Counted from the stretch's first letter, positions 33,330 to 45,489 are shown. The stretch is DNA of 64,000 bases from Ashinkailepas kermadecensis (GCA_034440615.1 JAOTOM010004879.1:278501-342500), one strand, 5' to 3'. Made by a program: numbers and translations. Notes: generated by a model from the letters alone, not told the origin.

Positions 33330-35060
33330 ACTTTCTGATACTGTACACGTCGAATGACACACACTTGATGTAAATTGAAACCGTAGCGACGAAACGCGAG
33401 AACTTCGCAAAATTCAAACTAACCTTTGTGCTCGGGGTTTGCCTTGACATGTCTGGTTTTGAAATATTACTCGAGGGTTAACCATGGGCTATCGCTTGAT
33501 ACCTAATTTGGGTAGCTTTCGAAGAAAACGATGGAACGCGAAGCGACCAAAGGAATGAGTTCGACTTTTGACCTTGAAAATTGATTACATTTATGAATAG
33601 TCTGCTAGAGTACCTCACGGCACGTTGAATGATACTCACTTTATGGAAATTGAAGCCATGGCGACGAAGCGCGAGGACTAAAAAAAAATAAACGAACCAT
33701 TGACCTTGATTTTTTAAATTGACATGTACCAGTTTGAAATGCTACTCGAGTTTCACCATAGGCTATTGCTTGATACCAGATGTGGGTAGGTTTGGGCGAA
33801 GAAAAAATGCGAGGCGACCGAAGAAATAGGCTTGACCATTGATCTTTGTAATTAGTTCGATTTCTTAACTTTCTGATGCGGCACAACAAGCCACGCCGAA
33901 TGACACGCACTTCGTGCAAATTGAACCGATGGCGACAAATCGCGAGGACTTCGAGAAATTCAAACTAACCTTTGACCTTGAGGTTTAAACTTGACTTGTC
34001 CCGATTTCAAAATGTTGCTCGAGGATTCACCACGAGTTATCGCTTGATAGTGGATCTGGGTATGTTTGGGTCAAAGTGGAAAATTGCAAGGCGACCGAAG
34101 AAATCAGCTTGACCTTTGACCGTCGAAATTATTTCAAGTTCTCAAAATTATGACACCACACAACAAGCGACGACAAATGACACCCATGTTCTGCAACTTG
34201 AAACCATAGCGACGAAACGCGAGGCCATCGAATAACTCAGCCAAACCTTTTACTTTGCCATGTCCCGGTTTAAAATGTTACTCGAGTGTTCACTACGGGA
34301 TATCGCTTGATACTAGATGTGGGAAGGTTTGGAGAAACGGGAAAAAAATGCGAGACGACCGAAGAATCAGCTTGACCTTTGACCTTTGAAATTATTTAAA
34401 GTTATCAACTTTCTGATATCCTACGGCTACGGCAAACCAAGTCAAACGACACCCACTTGGTGCATATTAAGACCATAGAGACCAAGGGCGAGGACTTCGA
34501 AAAATGCAATGGCCTAACCTTTGACCTTGAGGTTTTACCTTGACATGTCCCAGTTTGAAATGTAACTGGAGGGTTCACCACGTGCTATCGCTTGATTCCA
34601 TATTTGGATAGATTTGGGCGAAAACGGAAACAAATGCGAGGGGACGTCATCAAAATCAGTTTCACCTTTGACCTAAGTTTTATGTGTTTCAGTGCGGCTG
34701 CAATGAGCATAGTGATGTATCACTGGTACATTTAATCTGACCGTCTCCTTGAAGTTGTAAGGATATTTCGAAAAATATTTGACCTCGATATTTTACCTAA
34801 GTTAATTCGATTTCTTAACTTTCTGATAGACCGAAACAGGCTACATCGAATGACTCCCAGTGTATGCAACTTGAAGGCATACCGATCAAACGCGGGGCCA
34901 TCGAAAAATTCAAACGAACTTTTGGCCTTGAGATTTGACCTTGACATGTTCCGGTTTGAAATGTTGCTCAAATGTTTCCCACAAGCTATCGTCTGAAACG
35001 ATATTCGGGTAGGTTTAGGCGGAAACGAAAAAAAGCGAAGCGTCTGAAGGAACCAGTTTG
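33330..35060 (+). repeat. Degenerate 272-bp tandem repeat, about six copies
   Basis: The block (G/A)AATGACACxCACTT followed by GCAAATTG recurs at about 33354, 33627, 33898, 34175, 34445 and 34849 (spacings 273, 271, 277, 270, 404). Other periodic words: GCGACGAAACGCGAGGACTT, TTGACATGTCCCGGTTTGAAATG-like, and CTATCGCTTGATACC. Each unit contains GACCTTTGACCTT words. Arm 2 has fewer copies (59790-61010). Confidence 0.85.
34373..34385 (-). promoter_or_regulatory. DR1 of AGGTCA half-sites within a 272-bp unit
   Basis: TGACCT-T-TGACCT is an exact DR1 of the nuclear-receptor half-site on the minus strand. Related TTTGACCTTGA strings recur in each 272-bp unit. Motif match only. Confidence 0.35.
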
Positions 35061-36078
35061 CGTTGGACCTTGACGGTCAACGTGATGCATGTGGGATCTA
35101 TGTAGTTGCTTCCAACATGTGCAGTACAGGCAGAAGCATTTGTGGTAATTGATTCAAATTAATCCATGGCTGAATGCGAATACGAATACGAATAATTATC
35201 TGGCGAACTCGTCGCTGAATACGAATATGAACACGACGTTATCGTACGTGCTTAGGGCTGCCCAAGATGCTCTCCAAGGCCTTGAAGATGCCTATGGACA
35301 CAAAGTCACGTTTATTCAAGATATATCGATATATGCACAGGCGAAGGCAGCATAAGATGTATAAGGCCTTGCGATAATGCAAATTTCCTCGAAAAACCCA
35401 TTTCTAGGCCGAAGAGAAACAAGATGGTCATGGTTCATGTTATTCAAGAATGGTCTGGAAGCAGACATTTCTAACGCTTGCTGATTACCACTCGAAGATC
35501 TTCTAATGACAGATAGCCTGTGAAGCCCGTTGATTGGGTAGATCGGCTTCTAGTATTTTTGGTGATTCTCTGCTATAGATATTTTCACTATATAAATAAT
35601 TAAGTAGATTCATTATATATTTTGCGGCCATCATAATACTTAGCTGTGGCTTGGGGAACACGAATGAAATTGATGGGGAAGAATCGCTACTTTTCAAGAA
35701 TTAGGGGTGGGGTGGACACGTCCCCCATCCCCCAGAGATTACACCCATGTGGCATATTATTTTTGATATCATTGAATGATGTCCGTTGGCATAGCACTGT
35801 TAAAATCATATATGCAGGGCCATACGCAGATGCTCGAATCTAATCTTGAGGTTCGATCCTTCATGTCCAAATCCAGTTTATCCAGAATCAAATGTAGCAC
35901 CTTTGCGATCTTCATTTTGACTGCAATCCTTCAGTATTCCGTCCCTCCATCAAGTTTTGCAGCTGTTGAGTGCACCCAACCCATGAGGGATGCTACTTAA
36001 CATGAAATGGTGATTTGCAGAACTGTCCGCGTGGTTTCTGCAGCTATGGGATCGACAATTTTGCGCAAGGAGCAGGGA

Positions 36079-36187
36079 GGTGGTGGTGGAGGTGGCGGCG
36101 GAGGAGGCGGTGGCGGCGGAGGAGGCGGTGGCGGAGGAGGAGGCGGTGGCGGAGGTGGAGGCGGAGGCGGAGGTGGAGGCGGAGGCT
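36079..36187 (+). repeat. Purine-rich (GGN)n tract
   Basis: GGT/GGC/GGA triplets over about 110 bp, almost pure purine-G on one strand. Counterparts are 50320-50390 and, inverted, 58796-58890. A polyglycine open frame across it is a compositional artefact. Confidence 0.9.
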
Positions 36188-37004
36188 AAGACGAAGATTG
36201 CTGTGTGATGTGTGCGACAGCATAAAATCAGCCTATGCTAACTGTCGGCTTTTCTGTCTCAACAACCGATGCTAAGTCAGAAGCACCGCCTCTCTGCAGC
36301 TGTTGCAGCTGATAATCGCATGATTGTTCCCTGACAAATATGTCTCCGTGATGACGTGCGGGGCAGGCATCCATGGAAAATTGATTGATTACTAGCGATT
36401 GGTGCATGACCACCGATGTCTTTTCAGCATCCGCTTTAACGCATGATATTTCCCCGTCAGGTATTTTGTCTGTCTGGTGTGCTCAATCAAATACAACTTT
36501 CGCATCAGCTCAAATTTCTGGACGGCAGTTTGGGAACGATGAAGTCCCTTACGAAGCACTTGATTGGTGGTAGCAACGGATTGAAAGGCACACTGGAGGT
36601 CGATGACAACAGTTGTTGGTCAATCTACTTCAGGAGGTGGGATGATTTTGGTTTCCCTTATCAGCAATTTGATTTTTTTTTCCTGCGCTTCACCTATTGC
36701 GTCTCATGCTGATGAGAGGAGTGTTTGCCTAACGTGCTCGTCGCCCAGTACAAAGGTGTTTCTGAGCCCTCGTTGTGACATATAATTCCGACAACAATGC
36801 ATACCTCCTGCTAATTGGAACAGACTACAGGGAGAAGAAAAGGAAAATTTCCCTTTTTCTTGCGTATTCTGACACAACCTTGCCATAATTCTAACGTATA
36901 TTGATGTTAATCACAGTAGAGTAGCCAGGATTTGGTTTAGGGGGGAGGGGCGAGCATCTGAAAAGAGCCACCTACCTACCGAGGCCTCCCCACGTTTTTT
37001 ATCG

Positions 37005-38503
37005 ACTCCTGCTACAATTTTTCCAACATAATACATGCAACTTTGGTAAGCATCTTCAATTGCATAAAACATCCATGTTAACACAGTGGGGACTGGTAAT
37101 GTTCTCGACAAGATTATGCTGCCAAGGAGTTGCACGATATAAGGTCGATCTGCTGCCTTCCATGGAGGGTAATAGGATACTTATCTTCAACACTGGAATT
37201 GTACATACCAATCCGTCCGAGCATTCGCTATAGTGACTGGCCAGGCCCTCGCTCGTCCAAAGTTTTTTTTCTTCTCCTGGGCGTGCGTCCTACGTTTAGT
37301 TTTAGGTTACAGGCGATGCTTTCAATACCGACATTCAATGCTGTTCTTTTTGCTGCATTAAACAAGTATTTCATATTCTCATTAGGGACGGTTCTCAGCT
37401 ACGGAAGTGCCATTTCACGTCCAAGAAGTGACCTTTTATAAAGCGCCCAATGACAAATCGCAAAACGTCCTGTTATGTCCGTAAATAATTGTTATCCTGT
37501 AAACTGCATGCGGAGACGTATTCACCAGCTATCCAAGCTGGGGAAAAAGGAGGAAAAATTATTTACCCATGGATGTATGGAAGGGGCCACAGGCAGCCTG
37601 GGCAGCTCCTCAAGTTGCTGAGCAGCTGTCTTCATGGTTCTCACACCACCCTGAAGTATCCTACGTCCCCTTACCTTCCACGATTAGGACCTCCCACGAT
37701 TCTCAAACCACCCTAAAGTGTCCTGCGTTCCCTGACCTTCCACAATTAGGACCTCCCACGATTCATACACCACCATGAAGTGTCCTCCGCCCCCTGACCT
37801 TCCACAGTTGGAACTCCCACGGTTCTCACACCACCCTGAAGTGTCCTGCACTCCCTGACCTTTCACAGTTAAAACCTCCCACGATTCTCACAACTCCCTG
37901 AAGCGTCTTGCGACTCCTGACCCAGAGTCCGTGGGTGGATTATGTGGCATGCGTGGGTGAGATTTCGGTTCTGAGCATTCCCTCGGCACATGAATGAACT
38001 ACCTGATCCCCAGTTGGCCGTCTGTACACACTCACGGGGAATCACCGGACTTGTGGCCCCGTGCCCGACGCCAGGGGAATCACCCGATTATCAGCCGCCA
38101 GATGCCGCTATATATATGCTCGTATGCAACTGACTCATTGTACCGACAGCATCAGACAGACGAACAGCATCGGCCGAGTTCAGCCGCATCGATCGTCCAT
38201 TGCGAAGGTGGGAACCTCTGGAGCATGCGGAGTTCGAAAACCGTATGTAATTTGCCAGTTACGGAATATCAGCTGATTTTGCATGCCAGTTGTCGTTGGT
38301 TAGCTGGTTACCACTTCTCAGTGCACATGGCTGCAATAGGCTGTTGAGTGCTGTGGTGTGACCACTCCCATTGTGTGCAGATCTTTTAATCACTTGCCTT
38401 ATTTGCGGAAGGTTTTAAGCGCAACTTAATGTTTTCTTTTGGCAGCAGCCGGCAAGAATGCTGATCTGCAAATCCCATTTTAATATTCAAGGTGGCAACT
38501 GAA
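37005..38503 (+). repeat. Module X, copy 2
   Basis: Direct repeat of 24603-26213, including the array of about 62-bp units (37640-37900) and the TATA/leader module (38109-38207). Some 110 bp around the TATA are deleted or changed relative to copy 1. Flanks diverge after AAAGCTGG at 38508, where a CAGGGGCGGTTC MITE-like end starts. Confidence 0.85.
38109..38207 (+). promoter_or_regulatory. TATA/leader module in X copy 2
   Basis: TATATATATG at 38109, CAGCATCAGACAGACGAAC at about 38148, leader ending AAG followed by GTGGG at 38207. The TATA-to-TCAGAC distance is 43 bp here instead of 33. Confidence 0.4.
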
Positions 38504-38509
38504 AGCTGG

Positions 38510-39310
38510 CAGGGGCGGTTCGAAGTGGGGTGGGGCGAGTCACCGCTGCACCCCAAAAATCGCATTGATTTCGGCCACTATGTTTTTCGGTTCCCAACAA
38601 TTCGGAAGCTATTTGTTCTCCCCCGCCCTCCGCAAAACAAATCACTTTCAGACGTTGGTAACACTTTTTCGAGACCTTTCGGTTGCGCTTATGACCACTA
38701 TCACGCTGGGGGCGAGATAAAGCGTTCTTACCCACACAATAAAAGCGAAGCTTCCGAAGCTAACTTCTTGCAAACAGTTTTCCGACATCCATTAAGCCGG
38801 CAAACATTTTGAACAGCTTCATTGCATTTCAACTAAATTTGTAGATGCAAGAAAGATCGATTCATATGGAATTGAAACTTTATTTGGAACCAGGAATTGA
38901 CATGATAGGTGAAGAATAACTTCTCAGATTATACCATAACATCCAGTCACTAATTGAAGATAACTGAATAAAAATGAAATCTGCTGGCTAACAGAAAATA
39001 CAGTCAGGGGAGGGACTAAGGGAGCAAGGGCCCCTCTTTGAAACAGGAGGCCCTGAGACATCCCTGACTGCACCTACAGGAAATGGAGAGGAAGTCCCTT
39101 GACACACCCTGACTGTCTGGGAAATCTCAGAAGACAATGGTTTTATATTTGCCTTCAGTATACTTTCCCTAAATTGACATCGAGAACTTATTTAATTTAT
39201 GTTATGCGTGTCACGCATGTTTTATCAATTTTTCAATGATGCCGATCTTCCCATGGATTATTTTGCTTAGAGTAAAAAGTTGCTCAGGTATTACAATTGT
39301 TTAAACCACC
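38510..39310. other. Unassigned region
   Basis: Begins with a worn MITE-like end at 38510 (CAGGGGCGGTTCGAAG) followed by AT-rich sequence. I see no gene here. Confidence 0.35.
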
Positions 39311-39312
39311 AT

Positions 39313-39495
39313 GCCAACAGAAATGTAAAGCTTTCTGTTGCCAACAGAAATGTAAAGCTTTCTGTTGCCAACAGAAATGTAAAGCTTTCTGTTGCCAACA
39401 GAAATGTAAAGCTTTCTGTTGCCAACAGAAATGTAAAGCTTTCTGTTGCCAACAGAAATGTAAAGCTTTCTGTTGCCAACAGAAATGAAAAGCTA
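39313..39495 (+). repeat. 27-bp hairpin-forming tandem array, 6.7 copies
   Basis: Units start at 39313 and every 27 bp to 39475 (last partial). Copies are identical. Each monomer contains AACAGAAA...TTTCTGTT, an 8-bp inverted repeat around a HindIII AAGCTT region, so each can fold on its own. 27 bp is nine codons, so several frames stay open. Confidence 0.97.
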
Positions 39496-39599
39496 TTCAA
39501 TTTTATTTACTTTGGTAAACATGAAACTAATTTGAAGCGAGGTAGCTGTACATCAAATGAGTATTTACACGAATACTTTTCAGACAAAAATGATCCATA

Positions 39600-40740
39600 A
39601 CAGTTTATTTAGAAGTTCTTTATTTTTGAATTTTTCACAATATAAATTGCCCCATTCAACAACAAATCGAGAAGGGCATAACACCCAATATGTTATATTT
39701 TGATGAAAATATTTGTGTGCGGTCATCTGATGCACTGAATCCAGCTGTGACATTTTTACAAGGATCAGGTCAGCGGTCAAGGAGTTATAGCTTCGGAAAT
39801 TTCTGAGATGCCACCAAACTTGTCTTTGAGGCTTGAGGCACCAAACTTGTCTCTGTGTCTTTGAGGCCCTTAATACAATGAAGAACAATCGAAATTGTGC
39901 GAAAGTATATATCGGTGAACTCACAATAATCCACTTCATCTTTTGGCTATCTATAAATTTTGGTTTACTTTCATTTGTATAATTTCATAATTTGCATTTG
40001 AAATGGTGACATCGTGACCTAAGGTCATATGACCTACTTTAACTATCGGGACAGTCACAATGCGATTTGAAAAAAGTGCAGAAATGAAGTTCGATATCTT
40101 ATCTTCCCAAGCAAAAAATAAAAAATAGGTTTTTGCCCCCAACAATCTACATATCCGTTGACGATTAGGTTTTTACGCTCATGCATGGTTGTTTTTACGC
40201 TAGTTTATCGTGGCCTGTTTTAATATTTGTTAGTACAGTATATTACTCAGATACAAGCCTTTTGATGTTCGTGGCACGTGATGGGATGATAATGTTAGTC
40301 ATCTCATCTTTAGTGTTGTGTTGCACAAGTGTTCTTATTCGTTGTGAGGTCAAATGTTAATAACTGGCAGAAATGTCTCCGAATTGTGGTAGCTGGCCCA
40401 TCCCACGACAAATCGACAAGTGAAGGGGCCAAATTACAATCTATATCTCGATGAAAATACTTATGTAGGGTTACGTTGTCTCTATAATTGAACTGTGCAA
40501 TTTTGGGAAAGATTGGAGCAACGGTTAAGGAGATATAGCATCGGACATTTTTGAGAGGTCACCTAAGTCTTCGTTGACCTGGTGACTTAATGAATAGTAA
40601 CACAAATTGCACTAAGCTATATATCGCTGAACTCGTCATGATCCACTTCATCTTGTGTCAATTTCGAAATTTTTGTTCACGAGCTTTTTTTAAATTGTGA
40701 GTTTGTGGCCTAAGATAACGTGAACTAGTTTCACCATAAC
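39600..40740. repeat. Two diverged copies of a dispersed repeat
   Basis: 39640-39830 and 40380-40560 share an ordered series (ACAAATCGA-AAG, ATGAAAATA, a TTATGT/TTGTGTG block, GGAGTTATAGCTTCGGA / GGAGATATAGCATCGGA, TTTCTGAGA / TTTTTGAGA) at about 740-bp spacing. Non-coding. Confidence 0.55.
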
Positions 40741-40744
40741 AAAC

Positions 40745-41640
40745 AAATTGAATATGTTTTCACTTAGATATAGAAGGCTGAGAGGAGATCTCATCGAGGT
40801 TTTTAAATTTGTTCATGGTCAGGAACAGGGATATCTCAGGGAAATGTTTGAATTTAATAGAAATGATGCAATTAGAGGTCATCAATTCAAAATTAAAGTT
40901 AATCACAGCAGGACAAGGTTAAGACAGTCTTTCTTCACCAACAGGGTAGTAGAATACTGGAACCAGCTGCCAGGAACCATTGTCAGTAGCAACACACTGA
41001 ACATCTTTAAAAACGGCATACACAATCATTATAAGAATAGGGAGCTTGTTTCTCTGTATTCCAGGGAGGGTTGATCGACAGGGAGGAGATGGGAGTTGGG
41101 AGGAGTTTGTAATTGTTGAGCGTGTTATGCAATAGCAAGTTAGTCTCTTATTAAGTCTAAACGCTTTATAACTTTATATAGTGTGTACCTAGCAGTGGAT
41201 TCAGCACCTTCCTTCGGGATGTGATACTGATGAGATTGTCTATGGTAGCACAATGGGTATGATGGGAGGAGTTTGTAATTGTTGAGTGTATTATCCAATA
41301 GCAAGTGATTCTCTTATTAAGTCTGAACGCTTTATGAATTTGTGTGGGGTGTGCCTAGCAGTGGATTCGGCACCTTCCTTCGGGATGTGATGCTGATGAG
41401 ATTGTCTATGGTGGCACGATGGGTATGATGGGAGGAGCTTGTGATTGTTGAGGGTGTTATGCGGTAGCAAGTGAGTGGTGCTAGATAGACTGGGGTATAT
41501 AGCTTCCTAGGAACTTGGGATAAGGGATTGATTGGGGTGAGAGTATGTACATTTCTAGTACCTTTTCTAGATAGGCTTAACCCAGATGGGCCCCTGTGGC
41601 TCTTATTAAGCCTTAATACTTTATGACTTTATGACCTTCG
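40745..41640 (+). pseudogene. Chimeric LINE 3' end: family A ORF2 tail joined to family B 3' UTR
   Basis: 40745-41076 encodes the last roughly 108 residues of family A ORF2 (NMFSLRYRRLRGDLIEVFKF to FLYSREG-like) and is colinear with 32860-33187. From about 41077 the sequence is no longer family A but matches the family B 3' UTR seen reversed at 14850-15250. It ends in TTTATGAC octamers at 41620-41635. Inside the UTR a 166-bp unit starting GGGAGGAG repeats at 41098, 41264 and 41430. A template switch or nested insertion would explain the join. Confidence 0.8.
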
Positions 41641-41644
41641 AGAC

Positions 41645-42720
41645 AGTCACAATGCTATTTTGGAAATTCAGAAGCGACGAAGGGTGATTTGTGAATTCTT
41701 AGATCGCCACTTGTAAGGAGAAAAGTACTAGAAATGTTTTCACCTTATGCAATATATTTATTCCTCAATGTTAGCATATCGAAAATGTACGGTCATATTC
41801 CACCGACAACACTGAATGGTTTTATCACCGTCAACCACTGTAATATCAACCTTCTAGCGTTTCAAACCCCACATTCTGGAAAGGAAAAGTTAACCTCATT
41901 GACTGAGTAATCGCATCCATCTTGAACTACTTGAGAACAAATTTGGCGAGGACGCATCCATTGACACATGCTGAGTCCGACATGAATCGCATTGGATTAT
42001 GAGCCGTCTACATCGGTGATAAAATAAAGTAACATAATTACACAATGCAATGCAATACAATAATGTGTTGCAGCACATTATTATAATGCAATGCAACGTA
42101 ACAATCTACAGATCCGCAGATCATCCCATACGTTGTGGGAATCCCAGTTCAGACTGATGATCTGTCACTGCGACACAACTTTCAAAGGGCATGCCTAAGA
42201 GGCCCCTATGGGGTGGAGTAAGGCCCCTTGTGCGCGCTTATGGCTAACAGTAACATGTGGTACTGGAAAAGAACTATCATCGCAGCATAATTACTTCCAA
42301 ATTCACAATTCTCGCTGAACATGTAACTCTTCACGACTGGTGGATTCAATAATAGGTTTGCCTTCCTGGTGCAAGGGTAACCATTAGTACCTATTACTGT
42401 TCAAATACAATTTATTCAACTTCCGCTATGTGCGTGTGTGTGGGGAGTGCAAGCTCATTACATCCTCACTAATGGGTATGTGGTGTACCCTAGTTTCCAT
42501 GAATTAGTACTTCACCGATGTTGGTGAGGAGAAAGAATAAGCAATAATGTAGATTGCCTGCTGCCCCATGGTAAAATAAGTCCCATGATTGATGCTGGAA
42601 AGGATGAGAAACAGGAAAAACGAGTGATCACTGGTTGAAAATTATTTGATCCAGTGTGCGACAGACCAAGATTGGCAGGCTGATAGACTGGGGCAAAGGA
42701 AAACGTAATACATAAAAATA
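41645..42720. other. Unassigned region
   Basis: AT-rich, no gene or shared repeat recognised. There is a short run of ATGCAATGCAA-type words at 42043-42100. Confidence 0.4.
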
Positions 42721-42724
42721 CAAT

Positions 42725-45486
42725 GTACGGTGTTTGTCCTTAGGGCTTTCTTGGACCTTCCGTTTTTCGTTGTCTTCGGATGTGCTTTAAGGCTCCAGCC
42801 AATTTGTGCTAGGGGCCCGGCACATTTTTGCGACCCCGGCTCTTTTTATAGTTTTGTTGCGTTTTTGTGCACCGAAGATATCTTTTTTGTTTTAGGTATC
42901 GGCGCATTTTCTCAGACCCCGAAGTCTTTATTTAGTGCCCGGTCTTTTTGTTCCTTTTCTAGGACCATGTCGATTTTTTAGTGCCCCAGCCTGTTTTTGA
43001 GGCCTCCATGCGGTCTCAAGGCCCCGGTGTGCCTTGAGGGCCCCGTTGCGTTTTGTTTTTAGCTCCCGGTATATTTATTTAGAGCTGCAACGCATGTTTT
43101 AAGGCCCTGCCGCTTTTTGCCAGATTCATTACGCTTTGGAGGGCCCGGTACATTTTCGTCTTCCAGTTGTGCTCTTAGGGTCCCGCTGTGTTCATTTGGT
43201 GTTCCTCGCTCACATTTGTGGGACCCCAGCACGATATTGGGGCTCCGGTATAACTTGTTGGGGTCCTGTCGCGACATTTCGAGCCCAGGCGCGTGTTTCC
43301 GTGGGGGGGGGGGTCCGACGGCAGTTTTCTGGGCTCGACGCAATTTTTGGTGACTTCTTCGGAATTATGTATAGTCCTAGCCATGGCACGATTTTTCTGG
43401 CCCCCGGCGACATTTTTTTGGTGTCCCGTCGCGATTTTTCGGACTCCGATACGTTTTGCAGTGCCGTATGCGATTTGTTAAGGCATCCGATGGTATGTTT
43501 GGGCTAAGAAGTGATTTCATGGCTCGGATATATATTTTCCGGAATCTCTTTATATTTTGGAGGAGGGCTCCAGCTTGATCCTTGTCGGGTTTCTATGCGA
43601 TTTTTGGACCACGCTGTGCATATTTTTAGCCATCGACGCCAATTTTTGAAGCCCCGAGGGAATTTTCATGCCCCGACCAGAATTTATAGGAATACCGACA
43701 GGAACTTTGGGTCCAAAGCGCGATATTTCGGGGCTTGTGGTAGTTCGCAGGGCGCGTTGTACTTATTTGGGTATTGGCGCGATTTTGGCATTCCCGGCGC
43801 AAAGTTTTGGGCCCGGTGCAAGTTTTCTTGGTGCTGGTTGTATTTGTTTATAACCTCTAATTCTGGGGGCCCCGACGCTAATCTATGGGGCCCCAGAACA
43901 ATTTTTGGGGGCCTCCCGCGCGATTTTTGGCTTCTTGGAAGCCCACCTCTTCAGGATGGAGGGGGGGGGGGTATTTGCCTCGTTGGTGTGCCACTACGGC
44001 TGCTCAACGAGTTTTTTTTTCAGCCGATGGCAAATTTCAGAGTAAAAAGGCCCCAGGAGAACTTTCTTTCAGGACCGGTTCTGAATTTTCCGGTGCTCGG
44101 GTCGAATCGAAGGAGTACTTTTGTGATTTTTAGGTCGACTTCTATTTTTTTGTAAGTCTCCTGCGCGATATTTTTGGGCCTCGATACGATTCTTCGGGCT
44201 CCCATTGCATTTTTTTCGGTGTTTCAACGTGCTTCTTTTCCGGGTCCCGACGCGTTTTAGGGGCCTTTGACGCAATTTTGGGGTCGCAGAGTAACATTCC
44301 GGGTACGAATTGATTTTTGGGAAGCCAGCTGCGACTTGTGGGGCTCCGGCGCGACTTTGTGGGCCCCTAGTGATTTCCAAGGGCGGCGGCGCGACGTTTC
44401 TGGGTCAAAGTGCGATTTTTGGACCAAGTCTTCAGTTGTTGGGATGCCAATCGCGAGTTTTAGTGGCCTCGACACGTATTTGGGGTACAGCACGTTTTAG
44501 TTCCTTTTATAACAATTGTTGGGACTCTAGAGTGATCTTCCATATCCAGACTGTTTTTTCGTTGCCCCGGCTTCATTTATTGGGTGTTCCCGATGAGACT
44601 TTTGGGTCCCTGGTGCGACCTGTCGGGGCCCTAGCGTCATTTGCATGGGCCCGGGCGCGACTTTTCGGTACCTTCAGGTTCAGTGTGATTTTCAGTGGCC
44701 CCGGCCCACCCTTTTGGAGTCCCCATTGTGATTTTCAAGAACATCTGCACGACTTTTTTCGTCCCCCAGCTTGATTTTCTGGGCTAAGGCGCAAACCTTT
44801 GAAGCCCCCGGCGTGATTTTCAGGGGCCCTGCCCGTCTTTCTGCGGAATCCATTGTGATTTTCAAGGACCACGGGACGAATTTGTTGTGCTCCCATCGTG
44901 ATTTTCAGGTGCTCGGTCCAATTTGTAGGGCCCCAGCGCGATTGTCAGGGGCCCCGACCCGAATTTTTGGGACCCAGCGTGATTTTGAGGGCCTGGCCAG
45001 TCTTTCTGGTGCCCAGTGTCGTTTTCGAGGGCCCCGGCATGACTTCCGGTGTTTTTCGCCCCCAGCGTGATTTCCAGGTGTCCGGCCCGACCTCTTATGG
45101 CCTTAGCGTGATTTTCTGGGGCCCTAGTGCGATTTATCGAGGTCCCGGCGAGACCTTTTGGATGCCCAGCGGTATTTTCAGGGGCCCGGTCCAACGTTCT
45201 GGAGCCCTCAGCGTCATTATTTTGGTCCCGGAACGATTTGTGAGTACCAATGTGATTTTCAGGGGCCTTGGTGGGATTTTAGGAGCCCCATCGTCATTTT
45301 CAGGGACCCCTGCGCGACCTTTTGGGGCCCCCAAAGTGATTTATATGTTCCCCGGTGTGATTATTGGGGACACCAGCAGGATTTTTATGGAGCCTGGCGT
45401 TATTTTTCCCAACTCCGGCGCGATATTGGGGGCCTTTCATGGGGAGGGGGACTGATACAATGCCCCCCCCCCCCTTCGGTACGTCA
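42725..45486 (+). repeat. GC/T-tract quasi-periodic element, block II
   Basis: The longest copy. In 44813-45108 the GTGATTTTCAGGGG-like word recurs at 44813, 44855, 44898, 44938, 44979, 45018, 45067 and 45108, a period of about 41 bp made of two half-units. The first 1.3 kb aligns landmark by landmark with block I. The right end is a C-run plus CTTCGGTACGTCATTGCGC at 45462-45492, the complement of the GGCGTACCGAAGGG boundary of block III. Open frames throughout are compositional. Confidence 0.8.
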
Positions 45487-45489
45487 TTG

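Larger units (their letters stand above)
25557..36990 (+). repeat. Composite inverted repeat, arm 1 (interrupted by a LINE)
   Basis: Matches 58055-64000 in reverse orientation. Anchors: 25557 pairs with 64000, 28547/33286 with about 61020, 36990 with about 58058. It is split by the LINE at 28548-33285. Relative to arm 2 it also holds about 720 bp extra (roughly 34515-35232). No protein-coding capacity except the inserted LINE. The arm includes the end of X, repeat R, a Tc1/mariner-like element, a hAT-like MITE, the 272-bp repeats and a GGN tract. Confidence 0.88.

Noticed and set aside
36007..36189. Glycine-rich protein
   Set aside because: Polyglycine frame is produced by the (GGN)n tract. 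Frame and length differ in the other two copies.
24603..38503. Calling the X-Y-Z-X composite a definite LTR retrotransposon
   Set aside because: No gag/pol, primer-binding site, polypurine tract or target duplication could be shown. Kept as a hypothesis only.
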